From assembly GCF_000321225.1 (NCBI RefSeq), contig NW_004450285.1, positions 4,975,570 to 5,039,569 on the forward strand: a DNA stretch of 64,000 nt. The letters run 5' to 3'. The notes beneath the pieces are model-generated. The model saw only the letters and a program-made list of their open reading frames with translations. It was not told the origin of the DNA and did no database searches. This DNA is from Odobenus rosmarus divergens (lineage: Eukaryota > Chordata > Mammalia > Carnivora > Odobenidae). Shown here one piece after another: positions 24,851-36,930 of this stretch (position 1 is the first letter of the stretch; each line of letters begins with the position of its first letter). The translations under genes were made by a program, and so were the position numbers.

Positions 24851-25953
24851 CCTGATGTATTTAGAGAACTACAACCAGTTGTTCCAATAAAGTATTAGTC
24901 AAGGCTTTAAAAAATATAATTACCAGGGTGACAATTCAAAATAGTTTGGAGGACTAAAATCAGCAGAGTGGGTTTATTGTTCACACAATGGAAAGTCTCC
25001 AGAGTAGCTGGTTTCAAGCACAGATGGATGGGAGGATTTAAAAGATGCCATCAGTTCTCTGTTCTCTTTCGCTCTCCTGTCCTTCTCTCCCTTTCCTTCC
25101 TCCCCTGCCTCTCCTTCTTTTCGCTTCTGTGTTAGCCTGATCCTCACACAGGCTCTTACCACAGAGAAATCAAAATAGCTACCAGCAGTGCAAAGTGAAA
25201 CTCATTCCCATATTCCTGGATCACAAAGTATGTATTCATTTTATGACTACCATCCTGTGCATGAATGCAAATTGCCTGATAATGTGTCCCCTACTGGCCT
25301 GTCCCACTTTATTTTGTATTGTCTACCCATATTTCAGTTATACATGTACTGGGTTAAGGAATCATGTCCTAGATGAATGGGGAGCCTTTGTCAGGAGTAT
25401 CATAAATTCATATGTGGGAAAAACAAGATGACTCTGGTAATTTTAGAGATAATACAGGGAGACAAAAAATTGCTATGGCATTTGTGACAATTCAGACAAT
25501 TATTGTCTTTACTATGTTTATGTCATAATCTAACCAATTATAGATTGATGTAAATATAGGGTTTTTCCATGACTATTAAACTCTGCAAAAAGTATGCTCA
25601 CGCACACACAAGTTTGAAGCTATTTTCTTTGGTTATCTTTTTAGAAGTGAAAGTGCAAAGGGAAAAAAAATGCACAATTTAGAATGTATACATATTAGCC
25701 AATAGCCTTCCGGAAGATAATTCCTGGTTTTGACTTGCATCAGCAATCTACTTCTTTGAATTTTCTAGCAGCACAGACTCCTTGAAATTATGTAGCTTTG
25801 TAATTGTCAACATGATAATACAATTCTATTAGAAGAGAATTTCTTTGTGGGTATTTTCACAAAGCAGGATCTGTCTGTAGTTATCTTAATGTGTCCATTT
25901 ATGGTTTGGTTAGTAAAGGGTGAAAGAGATGGTTGTCTTAGCATTTTTACTAT
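24851..25953. other. Intergenic, nothing recognised
   Basis: No repeat or gene was identified. A CT-rich patch lies at about 25075-25120. Confidence 0.5.
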
Positions 25954-25970
25954 CTGGTGACTTAATTTTT

Positions 25971-26167
25971 TTTTTAAAGATTTTATTTATTTATTTGACA
26001 CACACAGAGAGAGAGAGATAACAAATGGGTGGGGTGGGCAGAGGGAGAGGGAGAAGCAGACTCCCGGCTGAGCAGGGAGCCCGACGACGCGGGGCTCGAT
26101 CCCAGGACCCTGGGACCATGACCTGAGCTGAAGGCAGACGCTTAACTGACTGAGCCACACAGGTGCC
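25971..26167 (-). mobile_element. CAN-SINE, recent-looking
   Basis: Full-length, head ending GAGCCACACAGGTGCC. Perfect 17-bp target duplication CTGGTGACTTAATTTTT at 25954-25970 and 26168-26184. Confidence 0.95.
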
Positions 26168-26561
26168 CTGGTGACTTAATTTTTAATCATAAATATGTCA
26201 GTATATCCACCTCAAGCAGTATGACAGGTATAAGAAGGAATTGACAAATCCAACATTTTTACAAAAACAGTAGGTTAGCAGTGCAGATTAGAGAGAAAGG
26301 AGCCAAATGAAGATGGCACATATGACTGGCACCATGTCTCAGATGGCAGCGCCAGGAAAACAAATGAGAAAACCATTTGGATGTAATTAGGAAGCAGGAG
26401 GCTGGAAAAAGGAGGAAAAGTCTTGTAAACTAAGGAGCAGATGATGCCTCTATAGCCAAACTCCCCAAATCTTTCAGCTTGCCTTTCCTGCTCATTCTGC
26501 TATAACAATGTACGTGGACTCTCACTGAAATGTACTCAGCCTTGAGATTATTAATAATTTT

Positions 26562-26723
26562 TTTTTTTTGAGAGAAAGAGAGCACATGAGAGGGGGGAGG
26601 GTCAGACGGAGAAGCAGACTCCCTGCCGAGCAGGGAGCCCGATGCGGGACTCGATCCTGGGACTCTGGCATCATGACCTGAGCCGAAGGCAGTCGCTTAA
26701 CCAACTGAGCCACGCAGGCGCCC
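26562..26723 (-). mobile_element. CAN-SINE lacking the AATAAA tail block
   Basis: The T-run joins directly to the GAGAGAAAGAGAGC body; the usual AAAGATTTTATTTATTTATTT is absent. Perfect 18-bp target duplication GAGATTATTAATAATTTT at 26544-26561 and 26724-26741 shows the short form is the inserted form. Confidence 0.94.
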
Positions 26724-27030
26724 GAGATTATTAATAATTTTGAAACTGAAACCAGCTGCATACAAAATACTGTAGGCCAAATGCTTCGATTGATTCTCCT
26801 GGCTTTATGCATCCCCTATTAAGATATTTATCTCATTAAGTTGCAGTTTTATTTTCAGTGTCCTTAACTAAACTCTGAGCTCCAAAGAAGAGTTCTGATA
26901 GCACATTTGGAAAGTATCTCTGTACATGCCACATCCTAGATGCTTAATGAGAGTTTTCACATGTCTTCATGGGTTTCCCTCCCACCCCCCATTCAAAGCA
27001 ACTGAAACTCAGAATAAAACCTACCACCTT

Positions 27031-27224
27031 TTTTTTTTTTTTTAAGATTTTATTTATTTATTTGACACAGAGAGAGAGGGAGAGCACAAGCAGGGAGAGA
27101 GGGAGGGGGAGAAACAGGCTCCTTGCTGAGCAGGGAGCCCGATGAGGGACTCGATCCCAGGACCCTGGGATCATGACCTGAGCCGAAGGCAGACACTTAA
27201 CCAACTGAGCCACCCAGGTGCCCA
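27031..27224 (-). mobile_element. CAN-SINE
   Basis: Full-length, head ending GAGCCACCCAGGTGCCC. Target duplication about CCACCTTTTT at 27024 and 27230. Confidence 0.92.
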
Positions 27225-27239
27225 TCCCACCACCTTTTT

Positions 27240-28370
27240 AAGTTATTTGTCCATTTCACCAAATACTTAGTGCTAGGCCCTGAGGATATAAAAATTGGCC
27301 TTGGAAATTTCTATGCCCTTGATGTGTCATACTTTAAATAAGGTGGGGTGCACCTGGGGAACATGGGGCTCATAGATACTTATGAAATGTCCTTAAGGTT
27401 TTAATACTGGGAGTTGGAAGATCCAGGATTAGTAAATGCCTATTTTTTTTTTTTTTTTTTTACCTTGTTAAATGTTGCTGGTCCTTATTTACTTTCTGGA
27501 GCTAGAAAGTATTTTTCTATTTCTTCCCAGTCATATAAAACGAGAGGATGAATAGTGAGCTTGTTCAGCACCTCTTTCATTCCTAACAATTAAAATTGAG
27601 AGTAATTCTGTTTTTGTCTCCCTCAGATTTTCATGCCTAAAATAGATGTTCCATATTTTTCTCCTATTCTTCTTCCTTACTAAATACCTCTCCTATTGGT
27701 AGTTGAAATGGGGTTTCCAGATCCTGGAGAGGACAGCCTCCTGAATAATTACATTTTTTTGCCCCAGTGGCCATACATGATACTTCTGTTACCCACTCCC
27801 TCACTTTTGCATGAGCCAGAACATAAGGTATATACAATGATGGCACAGACCCTCCTTAGAGTGGCACTTCCAGGCTTAGCTCTAAATTGCCTTTTAAAGT
27901 CAAGATATGATAGTTTTTTTCTGATGTGCATAATTATTCCAATTTATGTGTAAGGACCGCCTGCCATTCTTGCTTTCATTCATTCCACAAATATTTGTAT
28001 AAGTCTATTCTGGGTAAAAGACATTATTTAGGTTCTAGAACTACAACAAAGTTGCTGTGCACCTCAGGCTTATATTCCAGTAACTGTCCTAGAGCAAAAT
28101 TTCCAGAAGGTATGAACAGACATACTAATCAGCATTCTAGCTACTTTGCCTGCTTTTGATGATGATGATGACGACACTCTGATGACAAAAAAAAAGACCT
28201 GATTCATGCTAATTTATAGGTTCAGTCTTTAGGGAGTGTTGGAAAATGCGTCTTTTTTAATAGCAGGTTTGGGGAGGATGCCAGTGATGAAATAAATCCC
28301 AAATTGGCTGAATAGTAGAGTATCAAGTAAAAACGGCAAATTACAGGAATAATGGGACTCACACCTGGTG
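27240..28370. other. Intergenic, nothing recognised
   Basis: Contains a T-run at about 27442-27462 and a short (GAT)n at about 28158-28172. Open frames at 27664-27953 overlap on both strands and look like chance. Confidence 0.5.
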
Positions 28371-28735
28371 ATTCTCAAAATTTGTTTCACGTTCAGGTCA
28401 CCTGGAAAGCTTTTAAAAAATTTTGATTCCCATCCTACACCCCAAACCCATTCAATCAGAAAGTTGGTGGGTGGGACCTAGGTATCAGGTTGTATTTGTT
28501 TGTTTGTTTGTTTGTTTAACTCCCTGCGTTATTTCAGCATGCAGACAAGCTCGAGAGCCAATGATCCAAACACATCTTTAGCAATCTTTAATGTACATGC
28601 AAATCAACTGGGGATCTTATTAAATACAGATTCTGGTGTAATAGATCCCAGGTAGGCCTAGGTTCTTCATGTCCCAGGAGCAACCAGATGTTGCTACTGC
28701 TGATCTGTGCTGCACTCATTGAGTGGCAAGGTTCT
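28371..28735. mobile_element. Two adjacent hAT (MER5-like) fossils with (TTTG)n
   Basis: First copy about 28371-28495 (CAGGTCACCTGGAAAGCTTTT, TGGTGGGTGGGACCTAGG). A (TTTG)n tract at 28496-28517 separates it from the second copy at about 28580-28735 (CAAATCAACTGGGGATCTTA, ending GAGTGGCAAGG). Both match the non-autonomous Charlie pattern. Confidence 0.6.
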
Positions 28736-28803
28736 CACCAACACATCTCACCTTATCAGGGCTGGAAGAGCTCTGGAGCTAGCCACTAGCCCTTTCCTGG
28801 GCA

Positions 28804-29142
28804 GTGGTTATGTCAAACCCCGTTCAGGACAGTGGGGGTATGTCAGTGTTCAGTGACAAGGGCCGCATAAAAAGCTTTCAGGGAAGAGACAGCAACATCA
28901 TAGGTTTTCTAAGTTTGAAAACCTCCCCTTCCCAACCCAAGCCTGAGCAGGAACTGCTGGGACCTACATCTGCAGGTGCTGATCTCCTTCAGGGTCTTCG
29001 GGAAATACCATCATCAGGACATGTGGCTCATGTTTACCCAATGGCCAAGCCTCCAGAAGAGAAGAAAAGGCCAGGCTTTTCATCTACATGTGGAACTCCA
29101 GCTCTGGAGCTTCTGCCTGTTCTAAATGTGTTTCATGAGTGA
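28804..29142 (+). other. Unassigned 112-codon open frame
   Basis: An ATG-to-TGA frame with a balanced, protein-like composition (many P, S, G, E; no low complexity) in an otherwise gene-free stretch. I recognise no domain, signal peptide or family. It may be a fragment of a processed pseudogene or simply a chance frame in a locally less AT-rich patch. No poly(A) tail or target duplication was seen around it. Confidence 0.2.
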
Positions 29143-29149
29143 ATAGCCC

Positions 29150-30514
29150 GAGTACAAATTGTTCCACAACCTAGTGGGTGGTTAGACAGAAGATGGTAGG
29201 AAACACCTGTTCCTTTTGTGGAAGTATAGCTTAGAATCAGACAACTTTTAGAAATGAGCTATTTAGTCCTGTGAGTGATCACCCCAGTTTCTTACAAAAA
29301 TGTGTTCTAACTGATCACATAAGATCCCTTGTCTCTCCACCCCAGTTCTTTTATTCTTAACTATGTGAAAATTCTATTCTTGGAATACATTTTTATTTAA
29401 AAAATTTTTAATGTTTGATTTTATTTCAAATGCACTTGAACCAGGGTCCCCAATTTTTTTCTTAGAGTTTAGAACAAAAACCCTACAATCATCAAAAATG
29501 GCTGACATACAAAATGAAAGAGAAATGTATACATTTAAGAAAGGGACCTGTCATTTTTCCAAATGAGGAATAATATGACTTTGCATTTTAACTTTTCAGT
29601 CACAGGAGTCCTGATAGGAATCCAAAATATTTGACTGCACTTGCAAAATGATATCATTCTACCAGTACAAAAATGTATTCTATAATATAATCCTATTGGA
29701 CTATTATGTATTGGTTATGCCAATAATAAATGCCCAATAAAAGTCAGTGCACACTAACTCAATGATTCTAATGAACTATGTCTCCTACTGTGAATTTATT
29801 GTATAGAGTTAAGCAGCTTTTGAATAAGAAGTGAAGTTGGTAGAAAAGTAGAATAAGAGTGTGGTTTTTTTTAAAATAAACTCCCAAAGTGCTTGTTTTC
29901 AAATTAAAGATTACAAGTCACTTCAAATGATCCATCGATTAGAGAGACTCATCCATTAGAAAGGCTCTTTTGTCTGCAATAACAAAAGAAAGATACATTT
30001 TAAAATGCATCTTTTTTTAAATCAGAGCAACCTTTTACATATGCAATCATAACACATCCACCCACAGTATATCTCAATTACAAATATCAGCCATTCAGTT
30101 CATCTCATCCCAAACTGGGTCTGAGATGAATTCAACAATTCAGCACTGTTCATTCCAGCTCTATTCAACTGAGAAAATCCTTTATGGAAATAAAAACACC
30201 TCTGGTTTTCTGTTTATTTCTGTGACTTGGTAAAAGTAAAATGAACATAGAGTCTAACTGGCAGGGTTTCGCTGACTGGAACATAATAGGTTTGCAATAC
30301 ATGATTTTATTTTCCATATATATTTATATTGATTATTCTAAGATTTGTTTTTTTTTCTTAGGAAAGTATAATTAGGTATGTACTCAACACTCTTGTAAAG
30401 GAAAATTCAAACATCTATTGTAAAAGTTGCCAAAAATACAACCAGATTTTATTATAACCAGTCAACTAAACTCTGCCTTTAATGAATCTGTCATGTATTT
30501 TTCGGGAGACTGTA
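29150..30514. other. Intergenic, nothing recognised
   Basis: AT-rich unique sequence with no named element. Confidence 0.5.
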
Positions 30515-30990
30515 GTAGTTTCTATTACTGCTTTAACAAATTACCACAAAATTATCAGCTCAGAATAACACCCATTTATTAACTCCCCTTCCTCTAGTCA
30601 GAAGTCTGAGTACAGAGTGGCTCAATCAGTCCTCTGCTTGGTGATTTGCAATGCAGAAATCAAGGTGTCAGCAGGGTTATATGGCTTTCTGGAAGCTCTG
30701 TGGATGAATCCACTTCCAAGCTCATTCAGGTTGTTTGTGAATTCAGTTCCATATGGTTATAGGACTGAAGCCCTCCCTGTTTTCTTGTTGACTGTGACTT
30801 AGGAATCTTTCTATTTCCTTAGGTCTGGTTATCTCCCTGTTTTAAGGTCCATAATGTCAAATATATTTGCAAGCCTCCTTTCATTGTGTTACATAACATA
30901 TCCATAGATTCCATGCACGAAGGCATGGTGTCTTTGGGGCACTATTCTCCTTACAGATAGGCTAATAGAGGAATTCTGAGAATACTGAGC
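30515..30990 (+). mobile_element. Old interspersed repeat, family not assigned
   Basis: Text such as ACAAATTACCACAAAATTAT, AGTCAGAAGTCTGAG, AAATCAAGGTGTCAGCAGG and TTACATAACATATCCATAG is in the order of a familiar mammalian repeat whose family name I cannot place. A similar beginning occurs at about 58505-58570. Confidence 0.55.
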
Positions 30991-31682
30991 TTCCCTTATG
31001 AAACACCGACAGAATAGTTGATTATGATCAAGGAAGCTCAAAGGAGAATAAAACATTGATGGCTGAAGATTCCTCCTGGTTCAATGAGACAGATATTTTA
31101 TAAGTTTTCGTAGATATTGTACCTGTCTTTTCCAATATGTACCTTCACCACTAAGGTCTTTTAGAAATTATCTCCAGTTGGGCTAATTGACAATCCCCAC
31201 CTAACAGTTTGATCGAGAATGTTGTTATGACATGGCACTTCAAACTGTGTGTCCTGAGTCAGGCATAAAGCACAAAAAAGAAATTAATTTGATCCACTTA
31301 AGTTGTATTAAATCTCTTATTTCAAAGAATCTTACAAGGCAACTTATATGCAGTTATTCTTCCCAGAAATCTGTACTTTAAATTGCTAACCACACTCGTA
31401 AATGAGATGGGGAAAATGGTATGTTCTATAGTGCTTTTTGTAGGATAAAAAGTCTTTTGTGGACTAGATGGAGAAATCAGACATAGGCAGGATCATTTGC
31501 TTTGCTAAATTTGAATGCTTAGATGATTCACTGTAAGTATTTTCAAGATAAGCTAAATACCTGTTATTGAAATTCCTCTCCTTGCAGTGAACGTTAACTG
31601 CTACTTACAAAAAATTCTGTAAATAAAATGGAGTTTTTTACGTTCGAAAAATGAAAGGATCATAAATCGAAAGCTGTCTCGA
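30991..31682. other. Intergenic, nothing recognised
   Basis: No element identified. Confidence 0.5.
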
Positions 31683-31696
31683 AGCAATAGTGTTTT

Positions 31697-31897
31697 GTTT
31701 TTTTTTTAAAGATTTTATTTATTTATTTGAGAGAGAGAGAGAATGAGAGATAGAGAGCACGAGAGGGAACAGGGTCAGAGGGAGAAGCAGACTCCCTGCT
31801 GAGCAGGGAGCCCGATGCGGGACTCGATCCCGGGACTCCAGGATCATGACCTGAGCCGAAGGCAGTCGCCCAACCAACTGAGCCACCCAGGCGCCCC
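31697..31897 (-). mobile_element. CAN-SINE, recent-looking
   Basis: Full-length, head ending GAGCCACCCAGGCGCCCC. Perfect 14-bp target duplication AGCAATAGTGTTTT at 31683-31696 and 31898-31911. Confidence 0.95.
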
Positions 31898-31911
31898 AGC
31901 AATAGTGTTTT

Positions 31912-33307
31912 TTAGCAACTGTTTTATGGTTAGCATTGCCCACATTCATCTGGACTCTGAAAACGTTTAGGATCTTATAATTTAACTAAAAAAATATGAA
32001 GGAAACTGGTGTCCCAAGTTAATAAGGCGAGCGGGGTGTGGTGGGGAGGAGGGTAGATGATGCTTTTCAAAAGAAAAAAACTTTTGAATAATTTAATTTT
32101 TTTTAGAATTTTAAAATTATTATTCACTTAAATTTTTCTTCCTCTGCCCATCTTTAAAAATACAATGTTTTTTCCCATGAATTTTCTAGAGTTACCTTCT
32201 CTGGAATATTTTTTCTTCATAATAAAATGGAGAATTCAGAATGTATGTGCAGTAATTTTTATATATTAACATTTAAATGTCATCTCATCATACATTTCAC
32301 CAGATCTCATAACTTTGAAAAATACTGTTACATAGTATTATTTGAAAGATTTACATAACAATTCCCAAAGTACATTTTACACTCCCATTAAATCAAAACT
32401 TCACATTGCCAAGAAAGCACCTTAAGAAAGCTTATTAACACAAAACTATGAATTTGAAATGACTTAAAATATATTTACAAAATAGAAATCAGTGATATTT
32501 GAGAAACAGTGGCAGGTTGCTTGTACATATGTAGAGTCAGTGGTTTTAAGGATTTAAAACGTCAGTACGTTTTAATTATTCTGAAACCTAAAATTTATGA
32601 TCTTTCTGAAGGGAGTAACTGGTTGACAGTGCCTATTGCATTTATTTCTTTAATTTTTTAAGTGAAAATTTCCTTTGAGAGTTATAAGGAATTCCGATTT
32701 TCAAAATGAGTAAAAGAAATATGTTATAAAAGTCTTTAAATTTGCCCATTCTACCCACAGAGAACAATTTCTATTTATTAGTTCATATACACTGCAAAGA
32801 TGATATTCCTCCAATAATTTTGATATTCTCCTTAATAGCTATAGATGTACTGCTTATCTCTGGGAAGCACTCTGATCGGCTATCATTATCTTTGTCTCTC
32901 TGGTAGAGGTATGCAGGTAAGAGGCACAGGTGATGAGTAGATGGGAGAAGCAACATATTCACTTCTATATTTGTGAGGTTTACATTCGTTTTTCCCAAAC
33001 TGGGGAGTAATCTTTTTGAGGATGGAAGAAGACTTACCCTTGTGCCTAGCACAATGTTTTGCTTGTAATAAGCATTGGCTAATATGTTTAGTAAATGTGT
33101 TTAGTAAATAAACAGTTAATGATCATAGTTTTTATCTTTGTTGAAGATTCAGGATATTGTACCCAAATCTATAAGGAGAAGGACAATAATCCAAAGTTCC
33201 TTTGAGGTTGTAAAGTTTGTGATTTAGTGAGTTCCTAATATTCAGTCATTCTGGGTTTACCTTCATTTACCTTCCTATATATGTAAGCCTGGTCATCGTC
33301 ATTTTCT
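31912..33307. other. Intergenic, possible MIR/L2 tail near 33045
   Basis: GTGCCTAGCACAATGTTTTG followed by AATAAGCATTGGC (about 33040-33080) resembles a MIR or L2 3' end on the plus strand. The remainder is AT-rich and unassigned. Confidence 0.35.
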
Positions 33308-33512
33308 TTCTTTTTTTTCTTTTTCTTTTTTAGAGAGAGTGAGCAGGGGACAGGGGAGGGGCGGGGCAAGGGAAAAGGAGAGAGAGAATTCCATGCAGGC
33401 TCCGTGCCCAGTGCACAGCCCAATGTGGGGCTCGATCTCACAACCCTGAGGTCATGACCTGAGCCAAAATCAAGAGTCTGATGCTTAATCACCTGAGTCA
33501 CCCAGGTGCCCC
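33308..33512 (-). mobile_element. CAN-SINE, older subfamily
   Basis: Head AAAATCAAGAGTCTGATGC ... GAGTCACCCAGGTGCCCC and body GGGGCTCGATCTCACAACC. The tail is degenerate and no clean target duplication was found, fitting an older insertion. Confidence 0.88.
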
Positions 33513-33755
33513 AGTTCATTTCCAGATCAGTCATAAACCTGTATCTACACTTGGACTTACATTTTCTATAATATATACATGAATTTTGCATTAAATATTC
33601 ATTCCCATATTTTAAATCAAGGTTATTCCTTCTATATTTCTGTAGGGTTCATAAAATTGTCCTTGATTATTCTCCCCTATTCTCTAATCTCTTAAAGTTT
33701 TATGTTTTCTTACTATTTTCTTACAATTATTATATTTGTCAAATACATAATTGTA

Positions 33756-33954
33756 GGGGCACCCGGGTGGCTCAGTCTGTTACGTGTCTGCCTTCAGCTC
33801 ACTTCATGATCCCAGGGTCCTGGGATCTGAACCCAGCATCAGACTCCCTGCTCAGCGGGGAGCCTGCTTCTCCCTCTGCCCACCCCCCAACTCATGCTCT
33901 CTCTCTCTCACTTTCTCTCTCTCAAAGAAATAAAATCTTTAAAAAATCATAAAA
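33756..33954 (+). mobile_element. CAN-SINE
   Basis: GGGGCACCCGGGTGGCTCAG head, CT-rich body, AAAGAAATAAAATC tail. Target duplication AATACATAATTGTA at 33742-33755 and 33955-33968. Confidence 0.94.
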
Positions 33955-34459
33955 AATACATAATTGTATAATTTTCTATATTTTTCTTTTTATGAGGAGT
34001 AACTTTATCTTTAAAATTGTGTCTATTTTTTCTCCCAGTGCATGCAGGGAAGATAAATGAATCTCAGTAATTCAAATGAATAGTTTTGATTACTTCATTT
34101 TTAGCTGAGATTTCATCTCAGAGGTTTTTTTTTTTTTAATTTTAATTTTTGCTATTGTCTTTATAACTCTTTGGTTAACTTTCTGATGAAGGTAAAATTA
34201 AAGTATATGTTTTAAAGGAAATAGTTGAAGGAAAAGTTGGATTTTTAGTAGGATTTTTGAATATTTTTTTCATTCATGGTTCCTGTTTTTTCTTCTAATC
34301 TCCTAAATTGTCAATTTTTTTCTAGCTGTTCTATCTTTATTCTATCTGAAAAATGAGAGGGTTGGACTACATTATCTCTAAAGTTCCGTGGTCTGACAGT
34401 TTAAATCAAAGTCCTGGCCCTCATGAGATTTCCAAATGAAAAAGGACATATGATATAGC

Positions 34460-34549
34460 AGGAGGGGAAGAATGAAGGGGAGTAAGTCGGAGGGGGAGAC
34501 GAACCATTAGAGACGATGGACTCTGAAAAACAAACTGAAGGTTCTAGAG
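34460..34549 (+). mobile_element. L1 3'UTR start, cut by the assembly gap
   Basis: GAGACGAACCATTAGAGAC and ATGGACTCTGAAAAACAAAC belong to the carnivoran L1 3'UTR (compare the reverse copy at 2761-3140). The element runs into the N gap. Confidence 0.85.
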
Positions 34550-34899
34550 NNNNNNNNNNNNNNNNNNNNNNNNNNNNNNNNNNNNNNNNNNNNNNNNNNN
34601 NNNNNNNNNNNNNNNNNNNNNNNNNNNNNNNNNNNNNNNNNNNNNNNNNNNNNNNNNNNNNNNNNNNNNNNNNNNNNNNNNNNNNNNNNNNNNNNNNNNN
34701 NNNNNNNNNNNNNNNNNNNNNNNNNNNNNNNNNNNNNNNNNNNNNNNNNNNNNNNNNNNNNNNNNNNNNNNNNNNNNNNNNNNNNNNNNNNNNNNNNNNN
34801 NNNNNNNNNNNNNNNNNNNNNNNNNNNNNNNNNNNNNNNNNNNNNNNNNNNNNNNNNNNNNNNNNNNNNNNNNNNNNNNNNNNNNNNNNNNNNNNNNNN
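34550..34899. other. Assembly gap, 350 N
   Basis: Undetermined bases. The left side is L1 3'UTR at the G-rich block and the right side is an A-run (34900-34913), so the missing sequence is probably the rest of that L1 3' end. Apparent open frames through the gap are artefacts. Confidence 0.98.
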
Positions 34900-35109
34900 A
34901 AAAAAAAAAAAAAAGAAAAAAGGGGGAAAAGTCAAAGGGCTTAAGAAATGGATAAGTAGATTGCTTTGAGCATATGGGCCTTCAATCTAAAATAATATTA
35001 ATTTTATGGATTTTTGTTGTGTAATAAAGATGTTGATTTAATGAATTTGATGGAAGAATGAATGAAAAACTACTAAGACAATTTCATGGCACACTAGTTA
35101 ATTCCAAAA

Positions 35110-35460
35110 GCAATACTAATAGCTACTTCTTGTGGAACACTTCCTTTGTGTGAAATATTTTGCATGAATTAATTTATTTGATTTTCAAAATTTCACGAGG
35201 AGATAGAGCAAGTTCATCATTTCCATGCAGATGAGTCTTAGGGGGGGCAATTTTTGGAAGAGAGGACAAATGACTTTTCTTGACTGCATACTGTTTTTAC
35301 ATCTGTTATATGTTTATTTAGCCTGGGTTTGAAACTTCCACCAGTGAGTGCTAGATACTAGTAAATTATTCATTTACACAAGAGAAACTGAGGCATAAGA
35401 TATGTTAAATGACTTCTTTCATCCAAAAGTGATGTTAAACCTCAAGACCTATGTACTTCT
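35110..35460 (-). mobile_element. MIR fragments
   Basis: GAACACTTCCTTTGTGTGAAA with AATTAATTTATTTGATTTTC (35130-35190), and AGAGAAACTGAGGCATAAG with ATGACTTCTTTCATCC (35380-35430), follow the reverse MIR order. Diverged; it may be more than one copy. Confidence 0.45.
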
Positions 35461-36190
35461 TGACTATAACTACCCATTTCACCTGCCCCCAGTTCCTGGA
35501 TCTTGTTCAGAATTGCCTGCAACAGACATATCAGTTTCTTGATATGCACACTACACTTGAAATTATATTTGTATCTTATATTGTCCATTTGACATTTTGT
35601 TGCCCTCTTTCTTAAATTTTTAGTATGACTCTTCTCCCTGTGGAGATGTTTAGTGCAACTACAAGGAAAATATTACAAATGGATAAAATATTCTTCAGGA
35701 GGTCAACTTCATGTTGGAATAGCTATCACATGGGCACACAGTAATGTTTGTTAAATTGAATAGAATTGACAGTCATAAATATGAAATAAACTGGGTAAAT
35801 TAGTTTGTAATTCCATCTGTGTCATAAAACCCAACATTAGAAAGGGGGTTATGGCTCCAGTGTTTTCATTGCTCATTTAATGTTTAGTAAATGAGTTCCC
35901 TATCCTTTTCAAATTTGTAAAATAGGCTTGAAAGCCAATTATGAAAATTGTGAATTTTCTGGTCTCTCATATGTGGATTTTTAATTTCTATTGGTGTCAT
36001 AATCTTATAGCTTTAGTGTATAGTTTTATCAGCTATAAGTCATTTACCTGCTGTATTCCATACTGTAATATATCTCATTCATATTCCCTGGTTTAAGGCA
36101 CAACTTTTCCCTTGAATTATCACTATTACCTTGTCGTGAGTCTCTAGAATCTTCTTCAACAGAAGCTTCATACATGGCCAAAAATGATCT
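35461..36190. other. Intergenic, nothing recognised
   Basis: No element identified. Confidence 0.5.
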
Positions 36191-36196
36191 TTTTTT

Positions 36197-36388
36197 TTTT
36201 TTTTGAAGATCTTATTTATTTGACAGAGAGAGACATAGCGAGAGAGGGAACACAAGCAAGGGGAGTGGGAGAGGGAGAAGCAGGCTTCCTGCAGAGCAGG
36301 GAGCCCGATGTGGGGCTCGATCCCAGGACCCTGGGATCATGACCTGAGCTGAAGGCAGATGCTAAACGACTGAGCCACCCAGGTGCTC
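36197..36388 (-). mobile_element. CAN-SINE
   Basis: Head ending GAGCCACCCAGGTGCTCC, with a shortened tail complement. Target duplication about CCAAAATGATCTTTT on both sides (near 36179 and 36389). Confidence 0.93.
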
Positions 36389-36439
36389 CCAAAATGATCT
36401 TTTTTAAAACACAAATTCTATGGGATAAAATTGCCACCT

Positions 36440-36905
36440 CCAAGTAAGCCCCTTCATTATTTTCAGTACACCTACAGCTCCAAGCTCGTTATTCATTCTC
36501 TTCATCCCTTCAGCCACAAATATTATGAGTCTTCAATCATGACATGCTCACTTTGGCCTGTGTGCTTGTACGTTATTCCCTCTTCCTTGTGCCTTTCTCT
36601 CTCCTCTGCCAACTTCCCCTGGCTAAATTTTTCAATTAGACATCACCTCCTTGAGAGGGCCCAAATTAGAAATTGTCCTCTTTGGGAAGCTTTCTCCAGT
36701 ACTTTCTTAAATTGGGTTAGGTCCTGTTCACTTGACATCCTGGGAGTAGACATTTATCCCCCACAATGTTTTGAGATTGATGGGTTTTCTTATTGGCCTT
36801 CCGCACCATAAGATAAAGTCATCGAGGGTCAAAGACTGTCTTGTTCTCAGTTAAATCCCTGGTAATTAAGAGTATTGAAATAAATATGAATGGAATGAAT
36901 GACTG
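36440..36905 (+). mobile_element. L2 3' end
   Basis: Ordered L2 3' text: CCAACTTCCCCTGGCTAAAT, AGACATCACCTCCTTGAGAG, GGAAGCTTTCTCC, AGACTGTCTTGTTCTCAG and the end ATGAATGGAATGAATGAC. The open frame at 36431-36811 is L2 text, not a gene. A (TTTTG)n lies just after it at 36911-36930. Confidence 0.75.
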
Positions 36906-36930
36906 AATGGTTTTGTTTTGTTTTGTTTTT

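Noticed and set aside
34507..34944. 142-codon frames on both strands
   Set aside because: They run through 350 Ns and exist only because of the assembly gap.
36431..36811. 126-codon open frame on the plus strand
   Set aside because: The text matches the L2 3' end.
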